Positions 13,601-28,600 of a stretch of DNA of 64,000 bases are shown one piece after another (the first letter of the stretch is position 1; the number at the start of each line of letters is the position of its first letter). The position numbers and the translations under genes were made by a program. Where the stretch lies: NCBI GenBank assembly GCA_007844125.1, contig CM017559.1, forward strand, positions 67,934,705 through 67,998,704. The letters run 5' to 3'. This stretch comes from Sinonovacula constricta. Taxonomy: Eukaryota > Mollusca > Bivalvia > Cardiida > Solecurtidae. The notes beneath the pieces are model-generated. The model was not told the origin of the DNA, ran no database searches, and saw only the letters and a list, made by a program, of their open reading frames with translations.

Positions 13601-16600
13601 TTAATGTCATGGGCATGGTATTTGTGTATAACCTACTGTAGTCAACTTTAATGTCATGGTCAACAATGATCAATATGAAGAAGTTAAATAAGTGCTTACT
13701 GGTAATGGCAAAGATGATGATAAAGATGAGAATGAATATTTTGTCTGAAGTAATTGTTTTATGATATTATGAAGAATGAAGTAATATAGTAAGTTAAAGA
13801 GGATTGTGGAAATTATTAGACTTTTAAATAGCATGGTGAGCTGTGGGCCGATACAATAGAGATATTACTTGAATCCATGTAATTTTACTCTAATAAACAT
13901 GTTAATAATGTACATCTGTTGCTATAAAGGTTGCCACGATTCTTACTGACAATGATGATCTATGTTCTATTATATTCTGATGTGTCCTATTTTATGTTTC
14001 TGCAGCATGGGGACAGTTCTGTGTACTGGGCCGCCAGACAAGGTCACGTGGAGGTCATCAAATATCTGCAGGAGGAAGGGCTGCCACTGGACGCAAGGAA
14101 TAAGGTCAGTACAGGGGCTGGTGATGGTCAGTACAGGGGCTGGTGATGGTCAGTACAGGGGCAGGTGATGGTCAGTACAGGGGCAGGTCATGGTCAGTAC
14201 AGGGGCTGGTGATTTTCAGTACAGGGGCTGGTGATGGTCAGTACAGGGGCTGGTCAGTACAGGGGCTAGTGATGGTCAGTACAGGGGCTGGTGATTTTCA
14301 GTACAGGGGCTGGTGATGGTCAGTACAGGGGCTGGTGATTTTCAGTACAGGGGCTGGTCATGGTCGGTACAGGGGCTGGTCATGGTCAGTACAGGGGCTG
14401 GTGATGGTTAGTACAGGGGCTGGTCATGGTCAGTACAGGGGCTGGTGATGGTCTGTAAAGGGGCTGGTCAGTACAGGGGCTAGTGATGGTCAGTACAGGG
14501 GCTGGTCATGGTCAGTACAGGGGCTGGTGATGGTCAGTACAGGGGCTGGTCATGGTCGGTACAGGGGCTGGTCAGGGTCAGTACAGGGGCTGGTCATGGT
14601 CAGTACAGGGGCTGGTCATGGTCAGTACAGGGGCTGGTCATGGTCGGTACAGGGGCTGGTGATGGTCAGTACAGGGGCTGGTCATGGTCAGTACAGGGGC
14701 TGGTGATGGTCAGTACAGGGGCTGGTCATGGTCAGTACAGGGGCTGGTGATGGTCAGTACAGGGGCTGGTCATGGTCAGTATAGGGGCTGGTGATGGTCT
14801 GTAAAGGGGCTGGTCATTACAGGGGCTAGTGATGGTCAGTACAGGGGCTGGTCATGGTCAGTACAGGGGCTGGTGATGGTCAGTACAGGGGCTGGTGATG
14901 GTCAGTACAGGGGCTGGTCAGTACAGGGGCTAGTGATGGTCAGTACAGGGGCTGGTCATGGTCAGTACAGGGGCTGGTGATGGTCAGTACAGGGGCTGGT
15001 CATGGTCAGTATAGGGGCTGGTGATGGTCTGTAAAGGGGCTGGTCAGTACAGGGGCTAGTGATGGTCAGTACAGGGGCTGGTCATGGTCAGTACAGGGGC
15101 TGGTGATGGTCAGTACAGGGGCTGGTGATGGTCAGTACAGGGGCTGGTCAGTACAGGGGCTAGTGATGGTCAGTACAGGGGCTGGTGATGGTCAGTACAG
15201 GGGCTGGTCATGGTCAGTACAGGGGCTGGTCATGGTCGGTACAGGGTCTGGTCATGGTCGGTAGAGGTGCTGGTCATGGTCAGTACAGGGGCTGGTCATG
15301 GTCAGTATAGGGGCCGGTCATGGTTAGTACAGGTTCTGGTCATGGTCACTACAGGGGCTGGTCATGGTCAGTACAGGGGCTGGTGATGGTCAGTATAGGG
15401 GCCGGTCATGGTTAGTACAGGTTCTGGTCATGGTCACTACAGGGGCTGGTCATGGTCAGTACAGGGTCTGGTCATGGTCAGTACAGGGTCTGGTCATGGA
15501 CAGTACAGGTGCTGGTCATGGTCAGTACAGGGGCTGGTCATGGTCAGTACAGGGTCTGGTCATGGTCAGTACAGGTGCTGGTCATGGTCAGTACAGGGGC
15601 TGGTCATGGTCAGTACAGGGTCTGGTCATGGTCAGTACAGGGTCTGGTCATGGTCAGTACAGGGGCTGGTCATGGTCAGTACAGGTGCTGGTCATGGTCA
15701 GTACAGGTGCTGGTCATGGTCAGTACAGGGGCTGGTCATGGTCAGTACAGGGGCTGGTCATGGTCAGTACAGGGTCTGGTCATTTATCAGTACAGGGTCT
15801 GGTCATGGACAGTACAGGTGCTGGTCATGGTCAGTACAGGGTCTGGTCATGGTCAGTACAGGGGCTGGTCAGCATAGGTGCTGTTTCATACAGGTGCTGG
15901 TGTATACAGGGGCAGTACAGGTGCTGGTCAGTACAGGTGCGATTCAGTACAAGTACTAGTCAGTACAGGCACATGTGTGTACAGGTGCTGGTCAGTACAG
16001 GTGCTATTCAGTACAGTTGCTGGTCAGTACAGGTGCATGTGTGTACAGCTGCTGGTCAGTACAGGCACATGTGTGTACAGGTGCTGATGTGTACAGGTGC
16101 TGGTCAGTGCTGGTGCATGTGTGTACAGGTACTGGTCAGTACAGGTGCTGGTCAGCACAGGCGATTGTGTGTACAGGTGCTTGTTAGTAATGGTGCAGTA
16201 CAGGTGCTGGTGTACATGTATACAGGATTTGGTCAGTACAGTTTCTGATTTTATATTGTAATACTTTTTTTAACTAATTTTAAACCACACACCATTCTTA
16301 ACTGCTTTGATTAAGGTAAAGCAATTTGTTTGTCAGCAGTGTTATGACTTTAAGGTTGCAACTAGGTGATATATATATAGAGAGAGAGAGACAAATATGT
16401 AGGTCAGTCTAGTCGTAACACCCTCTACCAACATTCTCTTCAACTAAGATCATAGCAACTGTAATGATTAGCATTAGTTATTGTTGGTCAGTGTAAGATA
16501 AAGATTATTGAATGAATAATAAAATAGTAGTTTGTTGGTCATGAAACCATGTTACAACAGTGTACAGTTATATTAGGATGTTTAGTGTGATCAACATTTT

Positions 16601-19600
16601 TGTTAATACTGTTCAACTTGGTTTCTCAATGTATCACACTAACAGTAATCCATGGCCATTAATGTAAACATTGTGACACTTTCAGGAATGACTATCAACA
16701 GTTTGTATTACACATTACAGGTTGTGTTTACATCTCTGACATGACAATAACGACACAACGTTTCATGGGTCAGGAACATGTATTTTTTCCCCTGTAATTA
16801 GGTTGACATTAATTCGTGCCCAGCAATTGTAGGGTATATATCTTATCACTTATTGCCTTCACTCCTAGCCTGTTAAACATACATTGATAAGGTTTATGCA
16901 AATAGAATATATCCAGATCACTGGGTCCCAGATGGGAGCTACCTGGTCAGTGTCAGCTGTCTTCAATTATGAGTTTCTAGAAATATGTCTTACAAAGTTT
17001 GTATGTAGATATTTTCCTTAAAAAAATGGCCTTAGCCTGGTTAATTGATAAGCACAGCAGACTGAGGATTCTGTGTTAGCTGTACATCAACATTACAACA
17101 TGTAGCCAGTAACACAGGCTAACCACAGCAGTCAAAGTGGGCAGAATGAGTTGGGCTGAGTTGGGTGGTATACCAAGGTTTAAAACTTTGTCATCTATAT
17201 TTAGTTATTGTTATAGTCTATTTCCTGGAACAGTTTAATGCCATTGTTACACAATATATTGTTACAGACTCAGGAGCTGTTAGAGCAGATCCTGATTGGT
17301 AGAAGCTGGTTGATCTGGATCTACATTATACGTCTGAGCCTGAGAAATGTGCACTTAGCAGGCTACAACATGGACAACACTGAGATGGTTTCATTATATA
17401 AGTTTTATAATTTCCATTTTTAATCAATTGTTCTGTATATAATAATGTAATCTGCTTGTAAATATTTGTTAAAATTTATAAATACATGAAAAAGTATTCT
17501 GTTTCAGTCTCTGGAGACTGCGGTCCATGTTGCTGCGAGATACGGACACACTGCAGTCATAGAATATCTAGCTGCCACAGGCATTGACATCAATGGACAG
17601 GATAATGTAAGTTGGTGAACATAGGAAAAGCAAAAATGAAAAAAATAAAAATGTTGCAAAGCAATAGAAAATATACATGAGGTACAAGAAACACACTTAA
17701 TTATATTTTTATGGCAATGGAAATTAAACAGCTAAATATTGGGTTACACACAACTTAAAATATATTTATGTTTACATTGTTTTTAAAGTGAACTGAACAT
17801 TCCCTTACTACATATTGAACAGAACCAGTACCCGATTGTTCCCACTGCATTTCACAGGGTTTCACTGCTTTAGCTTACTGTATAAATTCTTAAAAAATGC
17901 TGCCTTATTGAAAAAAGATTCTTAAAAGGTAAAAAAAAACACACTTAATTTTAAGTATTTATGGAAGGAATTAACCCTCTTTTCAAAGGAAATGTTTTGT
18001 AATTGACACAATCCTTCAAAGAAGGACGACTTTTTAAACGAATGTTTTTGTCCATATTGGATGAATAACAATTAATTTCTAAAGAAATTCTTCATCTACA
18101 CACTTTTAACAATACTGAATATGTTCCATTACAGTTAGAAGAGACTCCTTTCCAAACTACTAAATATATTTCATTACAGTAAGAAGAGACTCCACTCCAA
18201 GCTACTGAATAATTATGTTCTATTACAGTTAGTAGAGACACCACTCCACAATACTGAATATGTTCCATTACAGTTAGGACAGACTCCACCTAAAATACTG
18301 AATATTTTCCATTACAGTTGGGAGAGAATCCTTTTCAAACTTCTGAATATATTCCATTACAGTTAGTAGAGACTCCACTCCACAATACTGAATATGTTCC
18401 ATTACAGTTAGGAGAGACTCCACTCCACAATACTGAATATGTTCCATTACAGTTGGGAGAGACTCCACTCTACAATACTGAATATGTTCCATAACAGTAA
18501 GAAGAGACTCCACTCCACAATACTGAATATGTTCCATTACAGTTAGGAGAGACTCCACTCCACAATACTGAATATGTTCCATTACAGTTGGGAGAGACTC
18601 CACTCCACAATACTGAATTTGTTCCATTACAGTTAGGAGAGACTCCACTCTACAATACTGAATATGTTCCATAACAGTAAGAAGAGACTCCACTCCACAA
18701 TACTGAATATGTTCCATTACAGTTAGGAGAGACTCCACTCCACAATACTGAATATGTTCCATTACAGTTGGGAGAGACTCCACTCCACAATACTGAATTT
18801 GTTCCATTACAGTTAGGAGAGACTCCACTCCACAATACTGAATATGTTCCATTACAGTAAGAAGAGACTCCACTCCACAATACTGAATATGTTCCATTAC
18901 AGTTAGGAGAGACTCCACTCTACAATACTGAATATGTTCCATTACAGTTAGTAGAGACTCCACTCCACAATACTGAATTTGTTCCATTACAGTTAGGAGA
19001 GACTCCACTCCACAATACTGAATATGTTCCATTACAGTAAGAAGAGACTCCACTCCACAATACTGAATATGTTCCATTACAGTAAGAAGAGACTCCACTC
19101 TACAATACTGAATATGTTCCATTACAGTTAGAAGAGACTCCACTCTACAATACTGAATATGTTCCATTACAGTTAGGAGTGACTCCACTCCACAATACTG
19201 AATATGTTCCATTACAGTTGGGAGAGACTCCACTCCACAATACTGAATATGCTCCATTACAGTAAGAAGAGACTCCACTCTACAATACTGAATATGCTCC
19301 ATTACAGTTAGAAGAGACTCCACTCTACAATACTGAATATGTTCCATTACAGTAAGAAGAGACTCCACTCTACAATACTGAATATGCTCCATTACAGTTA
19401 GAAGAGACTCCACTCTACAATACTGAATATGTTCCATTACAGTAAGAAGAGACTCCACTCTACAATACTGAATATGTTCCATTACAGTTAGGAGAGACTC
19501 CACTCCACAATACTGAATATGTTCCATTACAGTAAGAAGAGACTCCACTCTACAATACTGAATATGTTCCATTACAGTAAGAAGAGACTCCACTCTACAA

Positions 19601-22600
19601 TACTGAATATATTCCATCACAGTTAGTAGAGACTCCACTCCACAATACTGAATATATTCCATCACAGTTAGTAGAGACACCACTCCACAATACTGAATAT
19701 ATTCCATCACAGTTAGTAGAGACTCCACTCCACAATACTGAATATATTCCATCACAGTTAGTAGAGACTCCACTCCACAACACTGAATTTGTTCCATCAC
19801 AGTTAGGAGAGACTCCACTCTACAATACTGAATATATTCCATCACAGTTAGTAGAGACACCACTCCACAATACTGAATATGTTCCATTACAGTTAGTAGA
19901 GACTCCACTCCACAATACTGAATATGTTCCATTACAGTTGGGAGAGACCCCCTTCCAAACTACTGAATATGTTCCATTACAGTTAGTAGAGACTCCACTC
20001 CAAACTACTGAATATGTTCCATTACAGTTAGTAGAGACACCACTCCACAATACTGAATATGTTCCATCACAGTTAGTAGAGACACCACTCCACAATACTG
20101 AATATATTCCATTACAGTTAGTAGAGACTCCACTCCACAATACTGAATATTTTCCATCTCAGTTAGTAGAGACTCCACTCCACAATACTGAATATGTTCC
20201 ATTACAGTTAGTAGAGACACCACTCCACAATACTGAATATGTTCCATTACAGTTGGGAGAGACTCCACTCCAAACTACTGAATATATTCCATCACAGTTA
20301 GTAGAGACACCACTCCACAATACTGAATATGTTCCATTACAGTTAGGAGAGACTCCACTCCACAATACTGAATATGTTCCATTACAGTTAGTAGAGACTC
20401 CTCTCCACAATACTGAATATGTTCCATTACAGTTGGGAGAGACTCCACTCTACAATACTGAATATGTTCCATTACAGTTAGGAGAGACTCCACTCTACAA
20501 TACTGAATATGTTCCATTACAGTTAGGAGAGACTCCACTCCACAATACTGAATATGTTCCATTACAGTTAGTAGAGACTCCACTCCACAATACTGAATAT
20601 GTTCCATTACAGTTAGTAGAGAGTCCACTCCACAATACTGAATATGTTCCATTACAGTTAGGAGAGACTCCACTCCACAATACTGAATATGTTCCATTAC
20701 AGTTGGGAGAGACTCCACTCCACAATACTGAATATGTTCCATTACAGTTAGTAGAGACTCCACTCCACAATACTGAATATGTTCCATTACAGTTAGTAGA
20801 GACTCCACTCCACAATACTGAATATGTTCCATTACAGTTAGTAGAGACTCCACTCCACAATACTGAATATGTTCCATTACAGTTAGTAGAGACTCCACTC
20901 CACAATACTGAATATGTTCCAATACAGTTAGGAGAGACTCCACTCCACAATACTGAATATGTTCCATTACAGTTGGGCGAGACTCCACTCTACAATACTG
21001 AATATGTTCCATTACAGTTGGGAGAGACTCCACTCCACAATACTGAATATGTTCCATTACAGTTGGGAGAGACTCCACTCTACAATACTGAATATGTTCC
21101 ATTACAGTTAGGAGAGACTCCACTCCACAATACTGAATATGTTCCATTACAGTTAGGAGAGACTCCACTCTACAATACTGAATATGTTCCACTACAGTTA
21201 GTAGAGACTCCAATCCACAATACTGAATATTTTCCATTACAGTTGGGAGAGACTCCACTCTACAATACTGAATATGTTCCATTACAGTTAGTAGAGACTC
21301 CAATCCACAATACTGAATATTTTCCATTACAGTTAGAAGAGACTCCACTCTACAATACTGAATATGTTCCATTACAGTTAGGAGAGACTCCACTCTACAA
21401 TACTGAATATGTTCCATTACAGTTAGGAGAGACTCCACTCCACAATACTGAATATGTTCCATTACAGTTAGTAGAGACTCCACTCCACAATACTGAATAT
21501 GTTCCATTACAGTTAGTAGAGAGTCCACTCCACAATACTGAATATGTTCCATTACAGTTAGGAGAGACTCCACTCCACAATACTGAATATGTTCCATTAC
21601 AGTTGGGAGAGACTCCACTACACAATACTGAATATGTTCCATTACAGTTAGTAGAGACTCCACTCCACAATACTGAATATGTTCCAATACAGTTAGGAGA
21701 GACTCCACTCCACAATACTGAATATGTTCCATTACAGTTGGGCGAGACTCCACTCTCAATACTGAATATGTTCCATTACAGTTGGGAGAGACTCCACTCC
21801 ACAATACTGAATATGTTCCATTACAGTTGGGAGAAACTCCACTCTACAATACTGAATATGTTCCATTACAGTTAGTAGAGACTCCACTCCACAATACTGA
21901 ATATGTTCCATTACAGTTAGGACAGACTCCACTCTACAATACTGAATATGTTCCATTACAGTTAGGAGAGACTTCACTCTACAATACTGAATATGTTCCA
22001 TTACAGTTAGTAGAGACTCCACTCCACAATACTGAATATGTTCCATTACAGTTAGGAGAGACTCCACTCTACAATACTGAATATGTTCCATTACAGTTAG
22101 GAGAGACTCCACTCCACAATACTGAATATGTTCCATTACAGTTAGTAGAGACTCCACTCCACACTACTGAATATGTTCCATTACAGTTAGGAGAGACTCC
22201 ACTCTACAATACTGAATATGTTCCATTACAGTTAGGAGAGACTTCACTCCACAATACTGAATATGTTCCACTACAGTTAGTAGAGACTCCAATCCACAAT
22301 ACTGAATATTTTCCATTACAGTTGGGAAAGACTCCACTCTACAATACTGAATATGTTCCATTACAGTAAGTAGAGACTCCAATCCACAATACTGAATATT
22401 TTCCATTACAGTTGGGAGAGACTCCACTCTACAATACTGAATATGTTCCATTACAGTTAGAAGAGACTCCACTCTACAATACTGAATATTTTCCATTACA
22501 GTTAGGAGAGACTTCACTCCACAATACTGAATATGTTCCACTACAGTTAGTAGAGACTCCAATCCACAATACCGAATATTTTCCATTACAGTTGGGAGAG

Positions 22601-25600
22601 ACTCCACTCTACAATACTGAATATGTTCCATTACAGTTAGAAGAGACTCCACTCTACAATACTGAATATTTTCCATTACAGTTGGGAGAGACTCCACTCC
22701 ACAATACTGAATATGTTCCATTACAGTTAATAGAGACTCCAATCCACAATACTGAATATGCTCCATTACAGTAAGAAGAGACTCCACTCTACAATACTGA
22801 ATATGTTCCATTACAGTTAGGAGAGACTCCACTCTACAATACTGAATATGTTCCATTACAGTTAGGAGAGACTCCACTCCACAATACTGAATATTTTCCA
22901 TTACAGTTGGGAGAGACTCCACTCTACAATACTGAATATGTTCCATTACAGTTAGAAGAGACTCCACTCTACAATACTGAATATTTTCCATTACAGTTAG
23001 TAGAGACTCCAATCCACAATACTGAATATGTTCCATTACAGTAAGAAGAGACTCCACTCCAAACTACTGAATATGTTCCATTACAGTTAATAGAGACTCC
23101 AATCCACAATACTGAATATGCTCCATTACAGTAAGAAGAGACTCCACTCTACAATACTGAATATGTTCCATTACAGTTAGGAGAGACTCCACTCTACAAT
23201 ACTGAATATGTTCCATTACAGTTAGGAGAGACTCCACTCCACAATACTGAATATTTTCCATTACAGTTGGGAGAGACTCCACTCTACAATACTGAATATG
23301 TTCCATTACAGTTAGAAGAGACTCCACTCCACAATACTGAATATTTTCCATTACAGTTAGGAGAGACTCCACTCTACAATACTGAATATTTTCCATTACA
23401 GTTAGGAGAGACTTCACTCCACAATACTGAATATGTTCCACTACAGTTAGTAGAGACTCCAATCTACAATACTGAATATTTTCCATTACAGTTGGGAGAG
23501 ACTCCACTCTACAATACTGAATATGTTCCATTACAGTTAGTAGAGACTCCAATCCACAATACTGAATATTTTCCATTACAGTTAGAAGAGACTCCACTCT
23601 ACAATACTGAATATGTTCCATTACAGTTAGGAGAGACTCCACTCTACAATACTGAATATGTTCCATTACAGTTAGGAGAGACTCCACTCCACAATACTGA
23701 ATATGTTCCATTACAGTTAGTAGAGACTCCACTCCACAATACTGAATATGTTCCATTACAGTTAGTAGAGAGTCCACTCCACAATACTGAATATGTTCCA
23801 TTACAGTTAGGAGAGACTCCACTCCACAATACTGAATATGTTCCATTACAGTTGGGAGAGACTCCACTACACAATACTGAATATGTTCCATTACAGTTAG
23901 TAGAGACTCCACTCCACAATACTGAATATGTTCCAATACAGTTAGGAGAGACTCCACTCCACAATACTGAATATGTTCCATTACAGTTGGGCGAGACTCC
24001 ACTCTCAATACTGAATATGTTCCATTACAGTTGGGAGAGACTCCACTCCACAATACTGAATATGTTCCATTACAGTTGGGAGAAACTCCACTCTACAATA
24101 CTGAATATGTTCCATTACAGTTGGGAGAGAATCCTTTTCAAACTTCTGAATATATTCCATTACAGTTAGTAGAGACTCCACTCCACAATACTGAATATGT
24201 TCCATTACAGTTAGGAGAGACTCCACTCCACAATACTGAATATGTTCCATTACAGTTGGGAGAGACTCCACTCTACAATACTGAATATGTTCCATAACAG
24301 TAAGAAGAGACTCCACTCTACAATACTGAATATGTTCCATTACAGTTAGGAGAGACTCCACTCTACAATACTGAATATGTTCCATTACAGTTAGGAGAGA
24401 CTCCACTCCACAATACTGAATATGTTCCATTACAGTTAGTAGAGACTCCACTCCACAATACTGAATATGTTCCATTACAGTTAGTAGAGAGTCCACTCCA
24501 CAATACTGAATATGTTCCATTACAGTTAGGAGAGACTCCACTCCACAATACTGAATATGTTCCATTACAGTTAGGACAGACTCCACCTAAAATACTGAAT
24601 ATTTTCCATTACAGTTGGGAGAGAATCCTTTTCAAACTTCTGAATATATTCCATTACAGTTAGTAGAGACTCCACTCCACAATACTGAATATGTTCCATT
24701 ACAGTTAGGAGAGACTCCACTCCACAATACTGAATATGTTCCATTACAGTTGGGAGAGACTCCACTCTACAATACTGAATATGTTCCATAACAGTAAGAA
24801 GAGACTCCACTCCACAATACTGAATATGTTCCATTACAGTTAGGAGAGACTCCACTCCACAATACTGAATATGTTCCATTACAGTTGGGAGAGACTCCAC
24901 TCCACAATACTGAATTTGTTCCATTACAGTTAGGAGAGACTCCACTCTACAATACTGAATATGTTCCATAACAGTAAGAAGAGACTCCACTCCACAATAC
25001 TGAATATGTTCCATTACAGTTAGGAGAGACTCCACTCCACAATACTGAATATGTTCCATTACAGTTGGGAGAGACTCCACTCCACAATACTGAATTTGTT
25101 CCATTACAGTTAGGAGAGACTCCACTCCACAATACTGAATATGTTCCATTACAGTAAGAAGAGACTCCACTCCACAATACTGAATATGTTCCATTACAGT
25201 TAGGAGAGACTCCACTCTACAATACTGAATATGTTCCATTACAGTTAGTAGAGACTCCACTCCACAATACTGAATTTGTTCCATTACAGTTAGGAGAGAC
25301 TCCACTCCACAATACTGAATATGTTCCATTACAGTAAGAAGAGACTCCACTCCACAATACTGAATATGTTCCATTACAGTAAGAAGAGACTCCACTCTAC
25401 AATACTGAATATGTTCCATTACAGTTAGAAGAGACTCCACTCTACAATACTGAATATGTTCCATTACAGTTAGGAGTGACTCCACTCCACAATACTGAAT
25501 ATGTTCCATTACAGTTGGGAGAGACTCCACTCCACAATACTGAATATGCTCCATTACAGTAAGAAGAGACTCCACTCTACAATACTGAATATGCTCCATT

Positions 25601-28600
25601 ACAGTTAGAAGAGACTCCACTCTACAATACTGAATATGTTCCATTACAGTAAGAAGAGACTCCACTCTACAATACTGAATATGCTCCATTACAGTTAGAA
25701 GAGACTCCACTCTACAATACTGAATATGTTCCATTACAGTAAGAAGAGACTCCACTCTACAATACTGAATATGTTCCATTACAGTTAGGAGAGACTCCAC
25801 TCCACAATACTGAATATGTTCCATTACAGTAAGAAGAGACTCCACTCTACAATACTGAATATGTTCCATTACAGTAAGAAGAGACTCCACTCTACAATAC
25901 TGAATATATTCCATCACAGTTAGTAGAGACTCCACTCCACAATACTGAATATATTCCATCACAGTTAGTAGAGACACCACTCCACAATACTGAATATATT
26001 CCATCACAGTTAGTAGAGACTCCACTCCACAATACTGAATATATTCCATCACAGTTAGTAGAGACTCCACTCCACAACACTGAATTTGTTCCATCACAGT
26101 TAGGAGAGACTCCACTCTACAATACTGAATATATTCCATCACAGTTAGTAGAGACACCACTCCACAATACTGAATATGTTCCATTACAGTTAGTAGAGAC
26201 TCCACTCCACAATACTGAATATGTTCCATTACAGTTGGGAGAGACCCCCTTCCAAACTACTGAATATGTTCCATTACAGTTAGTAGAGACTCCACTCCAA
26301 ACTACTGAATATGTTCCATTACAGTTAGTAGAGACACCACTCCACAATACTGAATATGTTCCATCACAGTTAGTAGAGACACCACTCCACAATACTGAAT
26401 ATATTCCATTACAGTTAGTAGAGACTCCACTCCACAATACTGAATATTTTCCATCTCAGTTAGTAGAGACTCCACTCCACAATACTGAATATGTTCCATT
26501 ACAGTTAGTAGAGACACCACTCCACAATACTGAATATGTTCCATTACAGTTGGGAGAGACTCCACTCCAAACTACTGAATATATTCCATCACAGTTAGTA
26601 GAGACACCACTCCACAATACTGAATATGTTCCATTACAGTTAGGAGAGACTCCACTCCACAATACTGAATATGTTCCATTACAGTTAGTAGAGACTCCTC
26701 TCCACAATACTGAATATGTTCCATTACAGTTGGGAGAGACTCCACTCTACAATACTGAATATGTTCCATTACAGTTAGGAGAGACTCCACTCTACAATAC
26801 TGAATATGTTCCATTACAGTTAGGAGAGACTCCACTCCACAATACTGAATATGTTCCATTACAGTTAGTAGAGACTCCACTCCACAATACTGAATATGTT
26901 CCATTACAGTTAGTAGAGAGTCCACTCCACAATACTGAATATGTTCCATTACAGTTAGGAGAGACTCCACTCCACAATACTGAATATGTTCCATTACAGT
27001 TGGGAGAGACTCCACTCCACAATACTGAATATGTTCCATTACAGTTAGTAGAGACTCCACTCCACAATACTGAATATGTTCCATTACAGTTAGTAGAGAC
27101 TCCACTCCACAATACTGAATATGTTCCATTACAGTTAGTAGAGACTCCACTCCACAATACTGAATATGTTCCATTACAGTTAGTAGAGACTCCACTCCAC
27201 AATACTGAATATGTTCCAATACAGTTAGGAGAGACTCCACTCCACAATACTGAATATGTTCCATTACAGTTGGGCGAGACTCCACTCTACAATACTGAAT
27301 ATGTTCCATTACAGTTGGGAGAGACTCCACTCCACAATACTGAATATGTTCCATTACAGTTGGGAGAGACTCCACTCTACAATACTGAATATGTTCCATT
27401 ACAGTTAGGAGAGACTCCACTCCACAATACTGAATATGTTCCATTACAGTTAGGAGAGACTCCACTCTACAATACTGAATATGTTCCACTACAGTTAGTA
27501 GAGACTCCAATCCACAATACTGAATATTTTCCATTACAGTTGGGAGAGACTCCACTCTACAATACTGAATATGTTCCATTACAGTTAGTAGAGACTCCAA
27601 TCCACAATACTGAATATTTTCCATTACAGTTAGAAGAGACTCCACTCTACAATACTGAATATGTTCCATTACAGTTAGGAGAGACTCCACTCTACAATAC
27701 TGAATATGTTCCATTACAGTTAGGAGAGACTCCACTCCACAATACTGAATATGTTCCATTACAGTTAGTAGAGACTCCACTCCACAATACTGAATATGTT
27801 CCATTACAGTTAGTAGAGAGTCCACTCCACAATACTGAATATGTTCCATTACAGTTAGGAGAGACTCCACTCCACAATACTGAATATGTTCCATTACAGT
27901 TGGGAGAGACTCCACTACACAATACTGAATATGTTCCATTACAGTTAGTAGAGACTCCACTCCACAATACTGAATATGTTCCAATACAGTTAGGAGAGAC
28001 TCCACTCCACAATACTGAATATGTTCCATTACAGTTGGGCGAGACTCCACTCTCAATACTGAATATGTTCCATTACAGTTGGGAGAGACTCCACTCCACA
28101 ATACTGAATATGTTCCATTACAGTTGGGAGAAACTCCACTCTACAATACTGAATATGTTCCATTACAGTTAGTAGAGACTCCACTCCACAATACTGAATA
28201 TGTTCCATTACAGTTAGGACAGACTCCACTCTACAATACTGAATATGTTCCATTACAGTTAGGAGAGACTTCACTCTACAATACTGAATATGTTCCATTA
28301 CAGTTAGTAGAGACTCCACTCCACAATACTGAATATGTTCCATTACAGTTAGGAGAGACTCCACTCTACAATACTGAATATGTTCCATTACAGTTAGGAG
28401 AGACTCCACTCCACAATACTGAATATGTTCCATTACAGTTAGTAGAGACTCCACTCCACACTACTGAATATGTTCCATTACAGTTAGGAGAGACTCCACT
28501 CTACAATACTGAATATGTTCCATTACAGTTAGGAGAGACTTCACTCCACAATACTGAATATGTTCCACTACAGTTAGTAGAGACTCCAATCCACAATACT

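Noticed and set aside
14508..16248. Overlapping open frames in all three plus frames of the 22-bp array (up to 294 residues)
   Set aside because: A repeat without stop codons in any plus frame. No start context or splice support.
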